DNA of 64,000 bases from Pseudonocardiaceae bacterium YIM PH 21723 (GCA_003600225.1 QZFT01000034.1:62001-126000), one strand, 5' to 3'. Counted from the stretch's first letter, positions 35,073 to 44,783 are shown. The notes: generated from the sequence alone by a model not told the origin. A program made the numbers and translations.

Positions 35073-35867
35073 ATGGCGATGATCGCGTTCGTATCGGCCA
35101 AAGGCTCTCCAGGCGCTACCTCGACGGTGGCGGCGCTGGCCTCCAGCTGGCCGGCTCCGCTGCTGGTGGTGGACGCTGATCCGGCCGGCGGTGATCTCGC
35201 ACCGGGATGGTTGTCCGCGTGGCTTCCCAGCGGACATGTACGGCTGGACCGGGGCGTCGTGTCCTTCACCGCCGCGACACGTCGGTTTGCGCGGGTGACG
35301 GCCGCCGAGCTGACTCCGCATCTGCAGCAGGTGCCGGACTTGGATTCGGTGAAGGTGCTGGTCGGGCTGACCGATCCCGCGCAGAACGTGGTCATCGGCC
35401 GAGATGGTTGGCAGCGACTGGCCCAGGCCGTGACCGGCGCCGGGGTGGATGTGCTGGTGGACGTGGGCAGGCTCGGACCGGACACGCCCTGGTCCTTGCT
35501 TCAGGGCGCACAGCTGGTTCTGCTGTCGGTGCGCTCCACCCAGCGCTCCGTGCTCGCCGGGCGGGTTGCCCTGTCGGCGCTTGCCACGCAGGTCGATCAG
35601 TCCCTGCTTGGATTGTCGGTCTCGGCAAGCACACCGAGCAGGGCGGATGAGGTCGGGCGCGCGCTGGGCATGACCGTTGGTGTGCGCCTGCCGGTGGACC
35701 CGGTGGGCGCGACGGTGTTCTCCGACGGAAGCGAACCCCGCGCTGGTAAAAGGCCGCTGGCGCAGGTCGCCGCACGGGAAGCAATCCGGTTGCAGGCCAG
35801 CCTGAACCGACCCGCACCGCGCAGTCCGCTGCAGCTGGCCCTGCATCGAGCGGGGGCCGGCAGATGA
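35073..35867 (+). CDS. TadZ/CpaE-like MinD-family ATPase
   Basis: The 264-residue protein has a deviant Walker A (KGSPGATSTVAAL) near residue 10 and VVDADPAGGD near residue 35, typical of MinD/CpaE-like localisation factors. In Tad systems this protein places the pilus machine. It overlaps the CpaF gene by 4 bases (ATGA). Confidence 0.8.
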   Translation: MAMIAFVSAKGSPGATSTVAALASSWPAPLLVVDADPAGGDLAPGWLSAWLPSGHVRLDRGVVSFTAATRRFARVTAAELTPHLQQVPDLDSVKVLVGLTDPAQNVVIGRDGWQRLAQAVTGAGVDVLVDVGRLGPDTPWSLLQGAQLVLLSVRSTQRSVLAGRVALSALATQVDQSLLGLSVSASTPSRADEVGRALGMTVGVRLPVDPVGATVFSDGSEPRAGKRPLAQVAAREAIRLQASLNRPAPRSPLQLALHRAGAGR

Positions 35868-37216
35868 GCCATTTCAACAAACAGTGGGTACCGGCACCGG
35901 CTGCCGAGCACGTGGTCGTGCAGGAGATCCGGAAGCGGGTGGTGGATCGCCTACGGAATGCCGGACCAGTGATTTCCGCCGAACATCAGGCCATCGTGCG
36001 GTCCGAAGTGGACTCCTGGGTGGCCCGGCGAGCGCAGGCCGGGCACGTGTTGCCGCCGGTTGAGCTGGAAACCCAGCTGGCCGCTGCGGTCTTGGCGGAG
36101 ATGTCCGGGGTCGGACGCCTGGAACCGCTGCTGGAACGGCCCGACGTGGAGAACATCCACATCCATGGCCATGACCGGGTGTTCCTGGAGCTGTCCACCG
36201 GGGAGATCGAACGGCATCCGTATCCGGTGGCTGATTCGGACGCTGATCTGATCGAGCGGCTGTCGGCGATGTTCGCTCAGCTCGGGCAGACCGCCCGCGA
36301 GTTCTCCCGCGCGAACCCGATCGGGAACCTGCATCTGCCGATGGGTGGTCCGCTCGGGTCACGGTTGGCCGCGGTGATCGAGGTCAGTGGCAGGCCGAAC
36401 GTGGCGATCCGTCGCTATCGACTCACCGACACCACCCTGGAAGACCTCGTCCGCGAGGGCACGGTGGACGGGCTGCTGGTCGAGGTGCTGCGGGGTGCCA
36501 TCAACGCGGGCTGCAACATCGTCGTCTCCGGCGGGCCTGCGGCGGGTAAGACCACGCTGCTGCGGACCTTGTGCCAGGAGATCAGTCCTGCCGAGCACCT
36601 GCTCACCGTCGAAGACGAGCGGGAACTGGGGCTGGAGCTGTTCGCGCAGCATCCGATGGTCACCGCCTGGGAGGCCCGGCTACCGAACGCCGAAGGCGCC
36701 GGTTCGATCACCATGGACGAGCTACTCAAGCAGGCTCTCCGGCACTCGCCGCATCGGGTGATCGTCGGCGAGGTGCGCGGCGGTGAGGTCACCAGCATGC
36801 TGCGCGCACTGGGCAACGGCGCCTACGGCGGCATGTGCACCTTGCACGCCACCAGCGCACACGCCGTGCTGGACCGGATCGCGTCGCTGGGAACTCTCGC
36901 GGATCCGCCGATGCCGATCGAGGCCGCCTACCGGTGGACCGCCGCCGCGGTGGACCTCGTCGTCCACGCGCGGAAACGCGACACCCGGCAGGGCCGGGAA
37001 CGGTTCATTTCCGAGATCGTGGAGATCGGCCAGGTCGGCGAGAACGGCCGCCCGGACACCACCACGCTGTTCAGCCCGCGCCCGGCCGATGGGCGCGCCG
37101 TGCCGTCCTATCCACCGAGTCCAGCACTTCTGGCACGGCTGCGGGAACACGGAGTGGATCCGCGTATCTGGAGCGAGTTCCCAGACGGCACCTGGCAACC
37201 GGGGGTGCTGCGATGA
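35864..37216 (+). CDS. cpaF: Pilus-assembly ATPase TadA/CpaF
   Basis: This 450-residue hexameric secretion ATPase powers Flp pilus extension. It shows Walker A SGGPAAGKTTLLRTL near residue 222, an Asp box (LLTVEDERELGLEL), Walker B HRVIVGEVRGGEV near residue 297 and the His box GGMCTLHATSA. The N-terminal domain carries the VENIHIHGHDRVFLEL segment of the family. It is ATGA-coupled to the neighbours on both sides. Confidence 0.92.
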   Translation: MSHFNKQWVPAPAAEHVVVQEIRKRVVDRLRNAGPVISAEHQAIVRSEVDSWVARRAQAGHVLPPVELETQLAAAVLAEMSGVGRLEPLLERPDVENIHIHGHDRVFLELSTGEIERHPYPVADSDADLIERLSAMFAQLGQTAREFSRANPIGNLHLPMGGPLGSRLAAVIEVSGRPNVAIRRYRLTDTTLEDLVREGTVDGLLVEVLRGAINAGCNIVVSGGPAAGKTTLLRTLCQEISPAEHLLTVEDERELGLELFAQHPMVTAWEARLPNAEGAGSITMDELLKQALRHSPHRVIVGEVRGGEVTSMLRALGNGAYGGMCTLHATSAHAVLDRIASLGTLADPPMPIEAAYRWTAAAVDLVVHARKRDTRQGRERFISEIVEIGQVGENGRPDTTTLFSPRPADGRAVPSYPPSPALLARLREHGVDPRIWSEFPDGTWQPGVLR

Positions 37217-38037
37217 CGCCGTGGTTGCTCGGCCTCCTGCTCGGTGCCGGTCTGCTCCTGATCACGTGCGGCCTCTACGGCGGCCACCTGACGATCGATG
37301 TGTCCCGGCTACGCCGGTTGCCGGTAGGCCTCCTGGTGGGCGCGGTGATTCTCGGAGCACTGGGTTGGCTGGTGACTGGCTGGCCGGTGGCCGGTTTCTG
37401 TATGGCTGCAGCCGTGTTCGGGCTCCGACCGGTCCTGCGCGCTTCGGCCGCCGCGCAGCAGATCGAGCGTCTGGAGGCCTTGGCCGACTGGTGTACCCGA
37501 CTCGCTGAGCTGCTGCGCTCCGGTGCGGGCGGCCTGCATCACGCGTTGGTCGCCAGCGCCCGTACCGCGCCTCCTCAACTCGCCGAGCCACTCACCACCC
37601 TGGCGGGCCGGCTGCGCGCGGAGGGCATCGACAAGGCCCTGCGCGAGTTCGCCGACTTGCTGGCGGACCCGGACGCTGACGCGGTGGTCGCGTCGCTGCT
37701 CCTGCGGGCCACGGCGGGCGGTTCCGGTCTGGTCGCCGTGCTGGACGGGCAGGTGGCGGCTCTGCGGCGGACCGCGTCCGACCGGCGGGACATCGAGTCC
37801 GACCGGGCGAAACCCCGTACCCAGGCCAAAATCGTGCTACTGATCGTCTCGACCGTCCTGGCGATCCTGATCGCGACCTCCGGCCCGCTCATGGCCACCT
37901 ACGACACCACCACCGGCCAGGTCTGGCTCGCGGGCATCGCCGGGATCTTCGCCGCGGCGATCTACTGGATGCACCGGCTCACCAGCCAGCCACCGACTCT
38001 GCGACTGTTCACCTCCCCTCCGCGGGGTGGTTCCTGA
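37213..38037 (+). CDS. tadB: TadB-like membrane platform protein
   Basis: The 274-residue protein has N-terminal membrane helices (LLGLLLGAGLLLITCGLYGG and a second pair) and a T2SSF-like cytoplasmic domain (LADWCTRLAELLRSGAGGLH). Two C-terminal helices close it (IVLLIVSTVLAILIATSGPL). It starts at ATG 37213, overlapping the CpaF stop. With TadC it should form the inner-membrane platform of the pilus. Confidence 0.85.
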   Translation: MTPWLLGLLLGAGLLLITCGLYGGHLTIDVSRLRRLPVGLLVGAVILGALGWLVTGWPVAGFCMAAAVFGLRPVLRASAAAQQIERLEALADWCTRLAELLRSGAGGLHHALVASARTAPPQLAEPLTTLAGRLRAEGIDKALREFADLLADPDADAVVASLLLRATAGGSGLVAVLDGQVAALRRTASDRRDIESDRAKPRTQAKIVLLIVSTVLAILIATSGPLMATYDTTTGQVWLAGIAGIFAAAIYWMHRLTSQPPTLRLFTSPPRGGS

Positions 38038-38885
38038 TGGCCATACTGCTCGGGCTACTCCTTGGCCTGGGGTTGATTCTGATCTGCTGGGCTCTGCTCC
38101 CTGCGGCTCCGGTGGATCTCGTCGCGGTCCTGTCCCGGATCGATGCTCACCAGCAGCCCAGTCAACCGCCGCAATCCCATCCGCTGGTGCGCGGAGCCAC
38201 CGCCTATGTGAGCCGCTCCGAGCACCGGCTGTTGCGGTTGCCCACGGCAGATCTGGCCCTGCTGGGCCAAGAGCCCACCCAGTTCGTGGCCCGTCGGCTG
38301 AGTTTCCTGCTCGCGGGGTCCGTGCTCGGCGCGGTCATCGCACTACGCGCTGGGACACCGCTGCTGATCATCCCGCTCGTGATCGGACTGGGAGTCGCGG
38401 CGTCCCTGGTTCCCGGCCGAGTAACGGCGGCCGCCGCGATGCGGATGCGCCGCGATGTCCGCGCACAGGTGGCGACAGCGTTCGATCTGGTCGCACAGGA
38501 ACGCGACGCCGGCCGGGCCCCGGCCCAGGCCCTGCAGACGGCGACCGAGATCGCCGACAGTCCGGTCTTCACCCGCCTCGCCGCCACGCTGCGCGAAGCC
38601 CGTCACCGTGGTGTCCCAGCCTGGCAGGCCCTGTCCGAGCTGGGCCGGCAGATCGAGGTCCGTGAGCTGACAGATCTGTCCGAGGTCATGGCCACGGCGG
38701 CCGATGGCGCCGCCGTCAGTACGGGCCTGCGAGACAAGGCCGCCGCGCTGCGCTCCGCGACGCGCAGCGACGAGCGAGCCGCGGCCAACCGTCGCAGCGA
38801 ACTCCTGGTCGGCCCTGTCGCACTGCTGGTGGTCGGGTTCCTCGTCCTGCTTCTGCACGCTGTCCTGGCTTACACACCGATCTAG
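38037..38885 (+). CDS. tadC: TadC-like membrane platform protein
   Basis: This 282-residue T2SSF-family protein has N-terminal helices (LLGLLLGLGLILICWALLP), a second pair (LLIIPLVIGLGVAASLV), a central helical domain (AFDLVAQERDAGRAPAQALQ) and a C-terminal helix (VALLVVGFLVLLLHAVLAY). It shares one base with the TadB stop (TGATG). Organisation and order match actinobacterial Tad loci. Confidence 0.85.
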   Translation: MAILLGLLLGLGLILICWALLPAAPVDLVAVLSRIDAHQQPSQPPQSHPLVRGATAYVSRSEHRLLRLPTADLALLGQEPTQFVARRLSFLLAGSVLGAVIALRAGTPLLIIPLVIGLGVAASLVPGRVTAAAAMRMRRDVRAQVATAFDLVAQERDAGRAPAQALQTATEIADSPVFTRLAATLREARHRGVPAWQALSELGRQIEVRELTDLSEVMATAADGAAVSTGLRDKAAALRSATRSDERAAANRRSELLVGPVALLVVGFLVLLLHAVLAYTPI

Positions 38886-38895
38886 GAGCACCACC

Positions 38896-39102
38896 ATGAA
38901 CAAGACCAACGCCTGGTTGATGAGCACACTCCTGCACCTCGGCGATCAGCTCCGCCGAGCGGCCCGCGACGAGGACGGCGCCGAAACCGTCGAGGTCGCC
39001 GTCTGGATCGGCCTGATCGCCCTGGTGGCCATCGTGCTGCTCTATCCCAAGATCGAGAGCTACATCAATTCGGTGTCCAGCACCTGGAAGACCGGGCCGT
39101 GA
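38896..39102 (+). CDS. flp: Flp-type major pilin (prepilin)
   Basis: The 68-residue protein has a 32-residue basic leader and the junction EDGAETVEVAVWIG, which fits prepilin-peptidase cleavage after Gly with Glu at mature position +5. A hydrophobic helix (VAVWIGLIALVAIVLLY) and a short polar tail follow. Length and motif fit actinobacterial Flp pilins (DUF4244 group). It follows TadC by 10 bases. Confidence 0.85.
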   Translation: MNKTNAWLMSTLLHLGDQLRRAARDEDGAETVEVAVWIGLIALVAIVLLYPKIESYINSVSSTWKTGP

Positions 39103-39497
39103 TCCGCCGCCGGTGGCAGCAGGACGACGGAGCGTCCACGGTGGAATGGGCCATCTGGGCCGTGCCCGCCGTGGTCGCGCTGCTGGCGATCCTGCAGGCC
39201 GGGATCTGGTGGTACGACCGGGACGTCTGCACCGAAGCCGCGCAGCAGGGCATGGATGCCGCCCGCATCACCACGGGCACCGAAGCCGCCGCACAGCACG
39301 CGGCGAGCAGGTTCCTGACCCATACCAACGCCCCGCTGTCCGACCACGCCGTGACCGCCTCGCGGTCGGCGACCACCGCGCGCGTCCAGGTCTCCGGCAC
39401 CGTCATGCAGATCATCCCGATCCCCGGCTTCGTCTGGCGCATCAGCCAGAGCAGCGAAGGAGCCGTCGAACGCTTCACGGTCCCCGGTGGATCATGA
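39099..39497 (+). CDS. TadE-like pseudopilin 1
   Basis: The 132-residue protein starts at GTG 39099 and overlaps the pilin stop. The prepilin-like junction is QDDGASTVEWAIW, with Gly before Ala and Glu at +5. After one helix comes a soluble domain with WWYDRDVCTEAAQQGMDAAR, typical of TadE. It is likely a minor pilin at the tip or base. Confidence 0.8.
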   Translation: MIRRRWQQDDGASTVEWAIWAVPAVVALLAILQAGIWWYDRDVCTEAAQQGMDAARITTGTEAAAQHAASRFLTHTNAPLSDHAVTASRSATTARVQVSGTVMQIIPIPGFVWRISQSSEGAVERFTVPGGS

Positions 39498-39928
39498 AGC
39501 AGCTCGAGGACGACGAGGGCGCGGTGACCGTGGAGGTCGCCGTCTGGCTCCTGCCCATCGTCATCCTGGGCCTGCTGCTGTGGGCCTTCGGCCGCCTCGA
39601 ACTCGCCCACAGCGCCGTCCAACACGTCACCATCAGCGCGGCCAGGCAGGCCTCCATCGCTCGCACACCCGGCGAAGCCCGTACCCAGGCCACCGCGGTC
39701 GCCCAGCGGGTGCTCGCCGAACAACACGCCCGCTGTTCCAGCACGTCCGTCACGGTGGACACCAGCGGTTTCTCCGCGCCGCCCGGACAACCCGCGACGG
39801 TCCGCGTCGAGGTCACCTGCGTCCTGGACGTCTCGGACCTGATCAGCGTTCCGGGCCTACCCGGCAGCAAAACGATCACCGATTCGTTCAGCAGCCCCCT
39901 AGATCCCTATCGAGGCAGGAGCGGGTGA
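39494..39928 (+). CDS. TadE-like pseudopilin 2
   Basis: The 144-residue protein has the junction DDEGAVTVEVAVW, a hydrophobic helix (LLPIVILGLLLWAFG), and the TadE pattern VTISAARQASIARTPGEA. Two cysteines (ARCSSTSV, EVTCVLDV) may form a disulfide. It is ATGA-coupled to the previous gene. Confidence 0.8.
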   Translation: MKQLEDDEGAVTVEVAVWLLPIVILGLLLWAFGRLELAHSAVQHVTISAARQASIARTPGEARTQATAVAQRVLAEQHARCSSTSVTVDTSGFSAPPGQPATVRVEVTCVLDVSDLISVPGLPGSKTITDSFSSPLDPYRGRSG

Positions 39929-39932
39929 GGAC

Positions 39933-40322
39933 ATGCTGTGCGACGAGAACGGCTCGATGTCGGTCTACATGGCCCTGCTGATCCCGATCTTTTTGCTGAT
40001 CCTGGCACTGGTCGTCAACGGCCACGGCTACCTCCAAGCCGTCGCCAAGGCCGACGCGGTCGCCGCCGAGGCTGCCCGTGCCGCGGTGTCGGCCGTGGAC
40101 ACCCGCGGCGCCACCGCGACCGTCGACCTCAACGACGCGGTGAACGCCGGACGTGCCTACCTGAGCCAGGCCCGTGTGGCCGGCTCGGTCACCGTGCAGG
40201 ACCGCAACAAGGTCCAGGTGGACGCCACTGTCGATGAGCCGGCGCTTCTGCCGCTCCTGATCACCCGCTATCACGCGAGCGGTCACGCCACCGCGGTACT
40301 CCAGATCGGCACACGGCCATGA
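39933..40322 (+). CDS. TadE/TadG-like pseudopilin 3
   Basis: The 129-residue protein has the junction DENGSMSVYMALLIPIFLL. The glycine is kept but Tyr replaces the +5 Glu of the other three pilins. The soluble part contains AVAKADAVAAEAARAAVSAV, typical of the TadE/TadG type. It is followed with a 4-base overlap by the LysM-BTAD gene. Confidence 0.75.
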   Translation: MLCDENGSMSVYMALLIPIFLLILALVVNGHGYLQAVAKADAVAAEAARAAVSAVDTRGATATVDLNDAVNAGRAYLSQARVAGSVTVQDRNKVQVDATVDEPALLPLLITRYHASGHATAVLQIGTRP

Positions 40323-42853
40323 CTCGTGGACAAATCATCCTGCGCGGCCTCGCCGCTCTGACCGGTTTGATGGCCATCCTCGTGGGGATCCCAGCCCTCG
40401 CGTTCACGCTGGGCGCGACACCGGAGAGCCTCATTCCGCCGCTGCACGGAGACCTGCTCATCGCCCTGCACTGGGCCTGGCAAGACGGCAGCCTCCTGAC
40501 CTGGCTGTTCCGCGTCCTGCTGTGGGCCGGCTGGCTGATTCTGGTCGCCCAGATCGCGCGGGAAGTATTCGCCCACCTCCGGTACGGCGCCGCCGTACTG
40601 CACCAGCGTCTGGCCGCCACTGGCCCCCGCGCGTGGATCGCCAGTCTGGTCTCCTCGGTCATTCTCATGGCAGGTACCACCAGCAACGCCGCCCCCGCGA
40701 CGCCCACAACCATCGTGGCCACCGCCCAAGCCGACCCATCCCCAGCGACCCCCAACGGAGACGGCGCACAGGTGACCGTGGCACACGGCGACAGCCTCTG
40801 GTCACTAGCCGAAACCCACCTCGGCGACGGAAACCGTTACCCGGAGATCCTCGAGCTCAACCGACACGACATCCAGAACCCAAACCAGCTTCGACCCGGC
40901 CAACAACTCCGCTTGCCGACTGACGCCGTCCAACTCCCGGCTCGGAGTCCGCTGGCCTACCAGATCGACGTTCAGCCTGGCGACAGCGCCTCCACCATCG
41001 CGCAACGCGAGTACGGAGACCCCGCACACTGGCACCGGATCTGGGAGATCAACCACCACCGCCCACAGCCCGACGGCCGCGTCTGGCGCAACCCGCAGAT
41101 CATCCTGCCTGGCTGGAAACTCTGGATCGAACCCGCTCACAACGCCCCGGAATCAGCGCACACCACGCCCCGACCCACTGACAACACACGCACACCAGCA
41201 CCACCACCATCTGCGGACAATGACCATCACGCGAGTCCGTCAACAGTGACCTTGCCCTCGGGCGCCGTGGTGGGCATCGGCCTGGCAACGGCAGTCACCG
41301 CACTGCTGATAATCGGCCGACGCCGACGCCGAGCCCGCCGGAAACTGCCCGGCACCTTGCACGGCCGATCCGAACCGCGCAGCTCCAGCCCCACCCTCCG
41401 AGCTCTCGAATACGCGGCGCTGCAAGCCCCGGCAGCAGAAGAACGCCGATGGACCTGGCCGCCGAACAACGCCCAGCTGACCGCGCACACCACGGCAGGC
41501 CGACCAGTCAGCCTGGATCTCGCCGCCAACGCCGGCATCGGTCTCACAGGGCCCGGCGCCCCTTCGGCGGCACGGGCAATCATCGCCGGACTGCTGACCA
41601 CCGATTCCCTTCATCCTGGCCAGGTGATCATCGCCAGCGAACTGCTCGCGGACGTCATCGGGATCAGTGACTCACAAGGCATCACCATCACCGACACCAT
41701 CGATGACGCCCTCACCACGCTGGAAACCGAACTGGCCCGCCGCTCCCGCCTGCTGGCCGAGTTTGAGCCCGATCTCGGAGACGACACCGCACTGTGGCGG
41801 GCCTACCAGGACAGCGATCCCGCCGAAGCCCTACCCGAGATCCTGCTGTACATAGCACCGTCCCGACGGGCAAACCTCCGTCTGGAGGTCATCCTCACCC
41901 TGGGACGCACCCGCGGTATCCACGGCCTACTCCACGGCCCGTGGCCCACCCGCCTGGAGATCGACGACTCCGGCACCATCACCGGGGCAACGGGCCATGA
42001 TCTCCTCGGCGCCCGCCTGGAGACCCTCGGCCCGCTCGAAGCAGCCGACATTCTTGCCACCGTCAACGCCGCCCGCGCAGAGAGCCCAGCAGAGCCCGAC
42101 GAAGAGCTACCCCCAGCTCCGCCTCCGCCCAGCCTGCCGGCTGCCGCTCCGGTCAGACTGGCCGTCTTCGGCCCGTTCCGCATCTACGTGAACGGCAAGG
42201 AACTGGACAGCGGCCTACGAAAACTCAGTCGCGAGCTCATGGCTTACCTGGCCACCCATCCAGGCGGTACGACACTCGACACCCTGCAGGATCAGATCCT
42301 GCCGAATACACCGTTCGACAAGGCCAAATCCCAGATACAGACCGCCGTCAGCGCTCTACGCGCCCAGCTTCGCAGCCTTACGGGTGACGCGGACGCCGCG
42401 TTCATCACCTACCGGGTGGAGCGCTATCAACTCGATCCGGAGACCGTCACAACCGACCTCATCGAACTGGATCACCTCATAGCCAGCGATGAGCCCTCCA
42501 CGAGCCTGATCGAGCTATGCCGCCCCGGCGAACCCCTGGCAGACGACCTCTACTCCTGGGCCGAACCAGTCCGGGAATCCATCCGGCAGCAAGCCCTCAA
42601 CGCCCTGCTGCACCTGTCCCGAAATACCGAAGGCCACCAGGCCATCGACGCACTCGACACCGCCGTTCACCTCGATCCGTACGCCGAGCCGGTTTATCAG
42701 CGGCTCATCCAGTTGCACACCGACTCCGGGAATCCAAACGCTGCCTTCGCCGTCTACCGGCAACTGCGTGCCAAGCTGGCCGACATCGACTCCGAACCGA
42801 CCGCAGAAACAGATGCCCTGCTCCCGATCCGACGACCAAGACCCCACCGGTAA
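40319..42853 (+). CDS. Large LysM membrane protein with a C-terminal SARP (BTAD) domain
   Basis: The 844-residue protein has two N-terminal membrane helices (LRGLAALTGLMAILVGIPAL; WLFRVLLWAGWLILVAQIA) and two LysM-type modules. The first (about 140-200) has GDSLWSLAETHLGDGNRYPE; the second (about 218-275) has GDSASTIAQREYGDPAHWHR. A further helix (GIGLATAVTALLII) ends in a strongly basic stop-transfer stretch. A cytosolic part follows, ending in a BTAD/OmpR-type domain from about residue 615 (VRLAVFGPFRIYVNGKEL onward). It is the last gene of the Tad operon. The arrangement links a cell-wall-binding outside to a transcription-factor-like inside; surface sensing is inferred. Confidence 0.85.
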   Translation: MTRGQIILRGLAALTGLMAILVGIPALAFTLGATPESLIPPLHGDLLIALHWAWQDGSLLTWLFRVLLWAGWLILVAQIAREVFAHLRYGAAVLHQRLAATGPRAWIASLVSSVILMAGTTSNAAPATPTTIVATAQADPSPATPNGDGAQVTVAHGDSLWSLAETHLGDGNRYPEILELNRHDIQNPNQLRPGQQLRLPTDAVQLPARSPLAYQIDVQPGDSASTIAQREYGDPAHWHRIWEINHHRPQPDGRVWRNPQIILPGWKLWIEPAHNAPESAHTTPRPTDNTRTPAPPPSADNDHHASPSTVTLPSGAVVGIGLATAVTALLIIGRRRRRARRKLPGTLHGRSEPRSSSPTLRALEYAALQAPAAEERRWTWPPNNAQLTAHTTAGRPVSLDLAANAGIGLTGPGAPSAARAIIAGLLTTDSLHPGQVIIASELLADVIGISDSQGITITDTIDDALTTLETELARRSRLLAEFEPDLGDDTALWRAYQDSDPAEALPEILLYIAPSRRANLRLEVILTLGRTRGIHGLLHGPWPTRLEIDDSGTITGATGHDLLGARLETLGPLEAADILATVNAARAESPAEPDEELPPAPPPPSLPAAAPVRLAVFGPFRIYVNGKELDSGLRKLSRELMAYLATHPGGTTLDTLQDQILPNTPFDKAKSQIQTAVSALRAQLRSLTGDADAAFITYRVERYQLDPETVTTDLIELDHLIASDEPSTSLIELCRPGEPLADDLYSWAEPVRESIRQQALNALLHLSRNTEGHQAIDALDTAVHLDPYAEPVYQRLIQLHTDSGNPNAAFAVYRQLRAKLADIDSEPTAETDALLPIRRPRPHR

Positions 42854-43162
42854 CCCCACCGTTGGATGTCCGGTAGGGCATGGCCTTAAGACCGGCGCCC
42901 TACCGGATACCCATCAGAAGCCATATGCCCTTTTCAGCAGCATGATCAGACTCACGCACACTGGCCAGACTGCCTACGGCACTCTGCGTTCATGTCGATG
43001 TGGCCGACATTCAGCAAATCGACCATGAAAGCAACATGATCTTGGCCGAAGGTTCACGATCATGAGGCACTCAGCCCATCAACCCTGGTCTCAATTACAA
43101 GATCGTGATTACCCGTGTGGCAGCCCTCGTTCAAGGTCAATGCCGCATGAATTCGACCAAGA
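42854..43162. other. Intergenic region, 309 bp
   Basis: Apart from the hairpin at 42870-42906, the region holds no gene or repeat that I can support. It contains several scattered short AT-richer stretches (42907-43140). The right boundary is the stop of a minus-strand gene. Confidence 0.5.
42870..42906 (+). repeat. Hairpin copy 1 with conserved loop (after the LysM-BTAD gene)
   Basis: CCGGTAGGGC (42870-42879) and GCCCTACCGG (42897-42906) pair perfectly over a 17-base loop containing GCCTTAAGACCGGC. The stop codon lies 14 bases upstream and is followed by CCCACCGTTGG. Copy 2 at 49139 has the same loop and flank but a different, equally perfect stem. It could be a terminator or a protein-binding/recombination site. 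Confidence 0.75.
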
Positions 43163-44649
43163 TCAGTCCAGTGAAACCCGACCGGAGTCCATCTTTCGCA
43201 GGCCCATGACCGCGCCGTTGGTATCCATGTAAATCACTCCTCCCCAGTCTGCCCGGATATCTGGTTCGCGGTCGTGCCACAGTTCCCGAAGGATTGGCAG
43301 TATGTCGTGGCGCGCATGGAGATCAGGTTCACCTCTGAGCACTTCATGGAGTGCCTGCGGTATGCCGGAGAAGACCTCCATGCGCTGTGACTCCAACCGG
43401 AACACATGATCAGTCCCGATCAGCGGAATGCCGGCCAGTTCAACTGCGGTATCGAAAGCGACATGGCCGGGTCCGCTGTCTTGCTCAGCCCCAAGTCTGG
43501 CTTGCTGCCGGGGAGTAAGCAGGCTTCCCGCAGTTCGCCGGTCACCCGCGAAGGCAAGCAGCCCGGCGCTGGCAGTCCGGGCGAGCACCCTGGTGAACCA
43601 TTCGGTCCGGTCGGCTGAGATGTAGAAACCCGGCCGACGATCGCGTTCCTTGCGGCGGCTGATCACCGGAATCCCGGGGAAATCATGAAACTGCTCGACT
43701 GGTCCGTTGAGCCAGGGACCACCATCCGCGCCATCGTGCAGGGCGAGCGTCCCATCACCTGGTGGATCAAGGATCCTCATCTGGATGCCACCTCGATCCA
43801 CCAGGGCCGTAGACATCATCAGGCCAGGTGGAGTCGAGTCCCCTTGCTTGGGATCGCCGATGACCACAGCGTTGACCTGCGCGGCTGCTTTCGCCAGCTG
43901 TCTGTGCTGCGCGTCAGCGCTGCCATGGGAGCCCTTGCACTCCACGGCAATAACTCGTGCCGCGCGCTGTCCTTGAGACCGAACAAGAAGTAGTCAGGCC
44001 TCAGCCGAGTGTGCGGCTTCGCTTTCACCTGATTTCCACGGAGCGCCCATCCAGCTTCCAGCGCGACGTCGGCATCGACGATCTCGAACCGATAATCCGG
44101 ATGGCGTCGCTGCGCGATCCGCAACGCCGCAGCCAAGGCAAACGCTATTCCCAAATCCTCGGCTTGCACCGAGCGTCGGTGGTACCTGGGGTCCTTGCCA
44201 TCCGGCGAAAGTTCCATCCGCCCGTGGGGGTTGGATTGGAGCGTGGTGATGTACTTCAGGCAACTCCAATGCTGCGCTAACGCTCGTGATGATCCATGCC
44301 CGGACAACACGGTCGCTCGCCCCAGCAAGTGAAGCAACTCCCACGGCATGACGTGCATGTTCTTCTGATGCTCGTCGTCAGGAACGGGGATGAGCCGAGG
44401 CTTGACCTGGTCGATCTCCTGACCGTTTTCACGCCGTTCCTCGGCTAGCTTCGTTACTTTCCGGCGGACATTTCCTGCCAGATAGTCGCTGGATTGGATC
44501 GGCACGTCAGCAGGCTGAAAGAGCCTCGCGATTGCTTCATCAACGTCCATCCCCAGCTCTCCCAAGGTAGGAGGAATTCCGCTCACCTCGCCGATCGACC
44601 GCAAGTCCACGAGGACAGACGCAGCCAGCCGCTCGGCCGTGGGTACCAA
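43163..44649 (-). pseudogene. PD-(D/E)XK-type nuclease-like gene broken by a frameshift
   Basis: Two overlapping frames (44649-43819 and 43945-43163) read as one protein of about 495 residues if a single G is restored near 43971. The first frame reads RLRPDYFLFGLK and then drifts into unrelated sequence. The second, open from about 43974, reads GQRAARVIAVECKGSHGSAD. Joined, they give PDYFLFG followed by VIAVECKG, a classical PD-(D/E)XK active-site pair. The likely lost base is in a G run (AAGGGACAG changed to AAGGACAG). Real inactivation and a sequencing error cannot be told apart. The C-terminal part has no further motif. The gene belongs to the conflict island. Confidence 0.7.
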
Positions 44650-44783
44650 TTCACCGCATCCAGGTGGACCTTGTCAGCCGTCAGAAGAGTGGATCAAGGA
44701 GTACCTTCGACCACGTTCCGTACCCAACGCCCTAGCCCCACCGCCAGACAGGTCACGGACAACCGCCGCACTATAGATCTGAG

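Noticed and set aside
34218-35846. A 542-codon open frame on the minus strand across the SAF and TadZ-like genes
   Set aside because: Antisense frames stay open in high-GC coding DNA. The plus-strand genes have motifs, ribosome-binding sites and coupled overlaps; the minus frame has Arg/Gly/His-rich composition and no motif.
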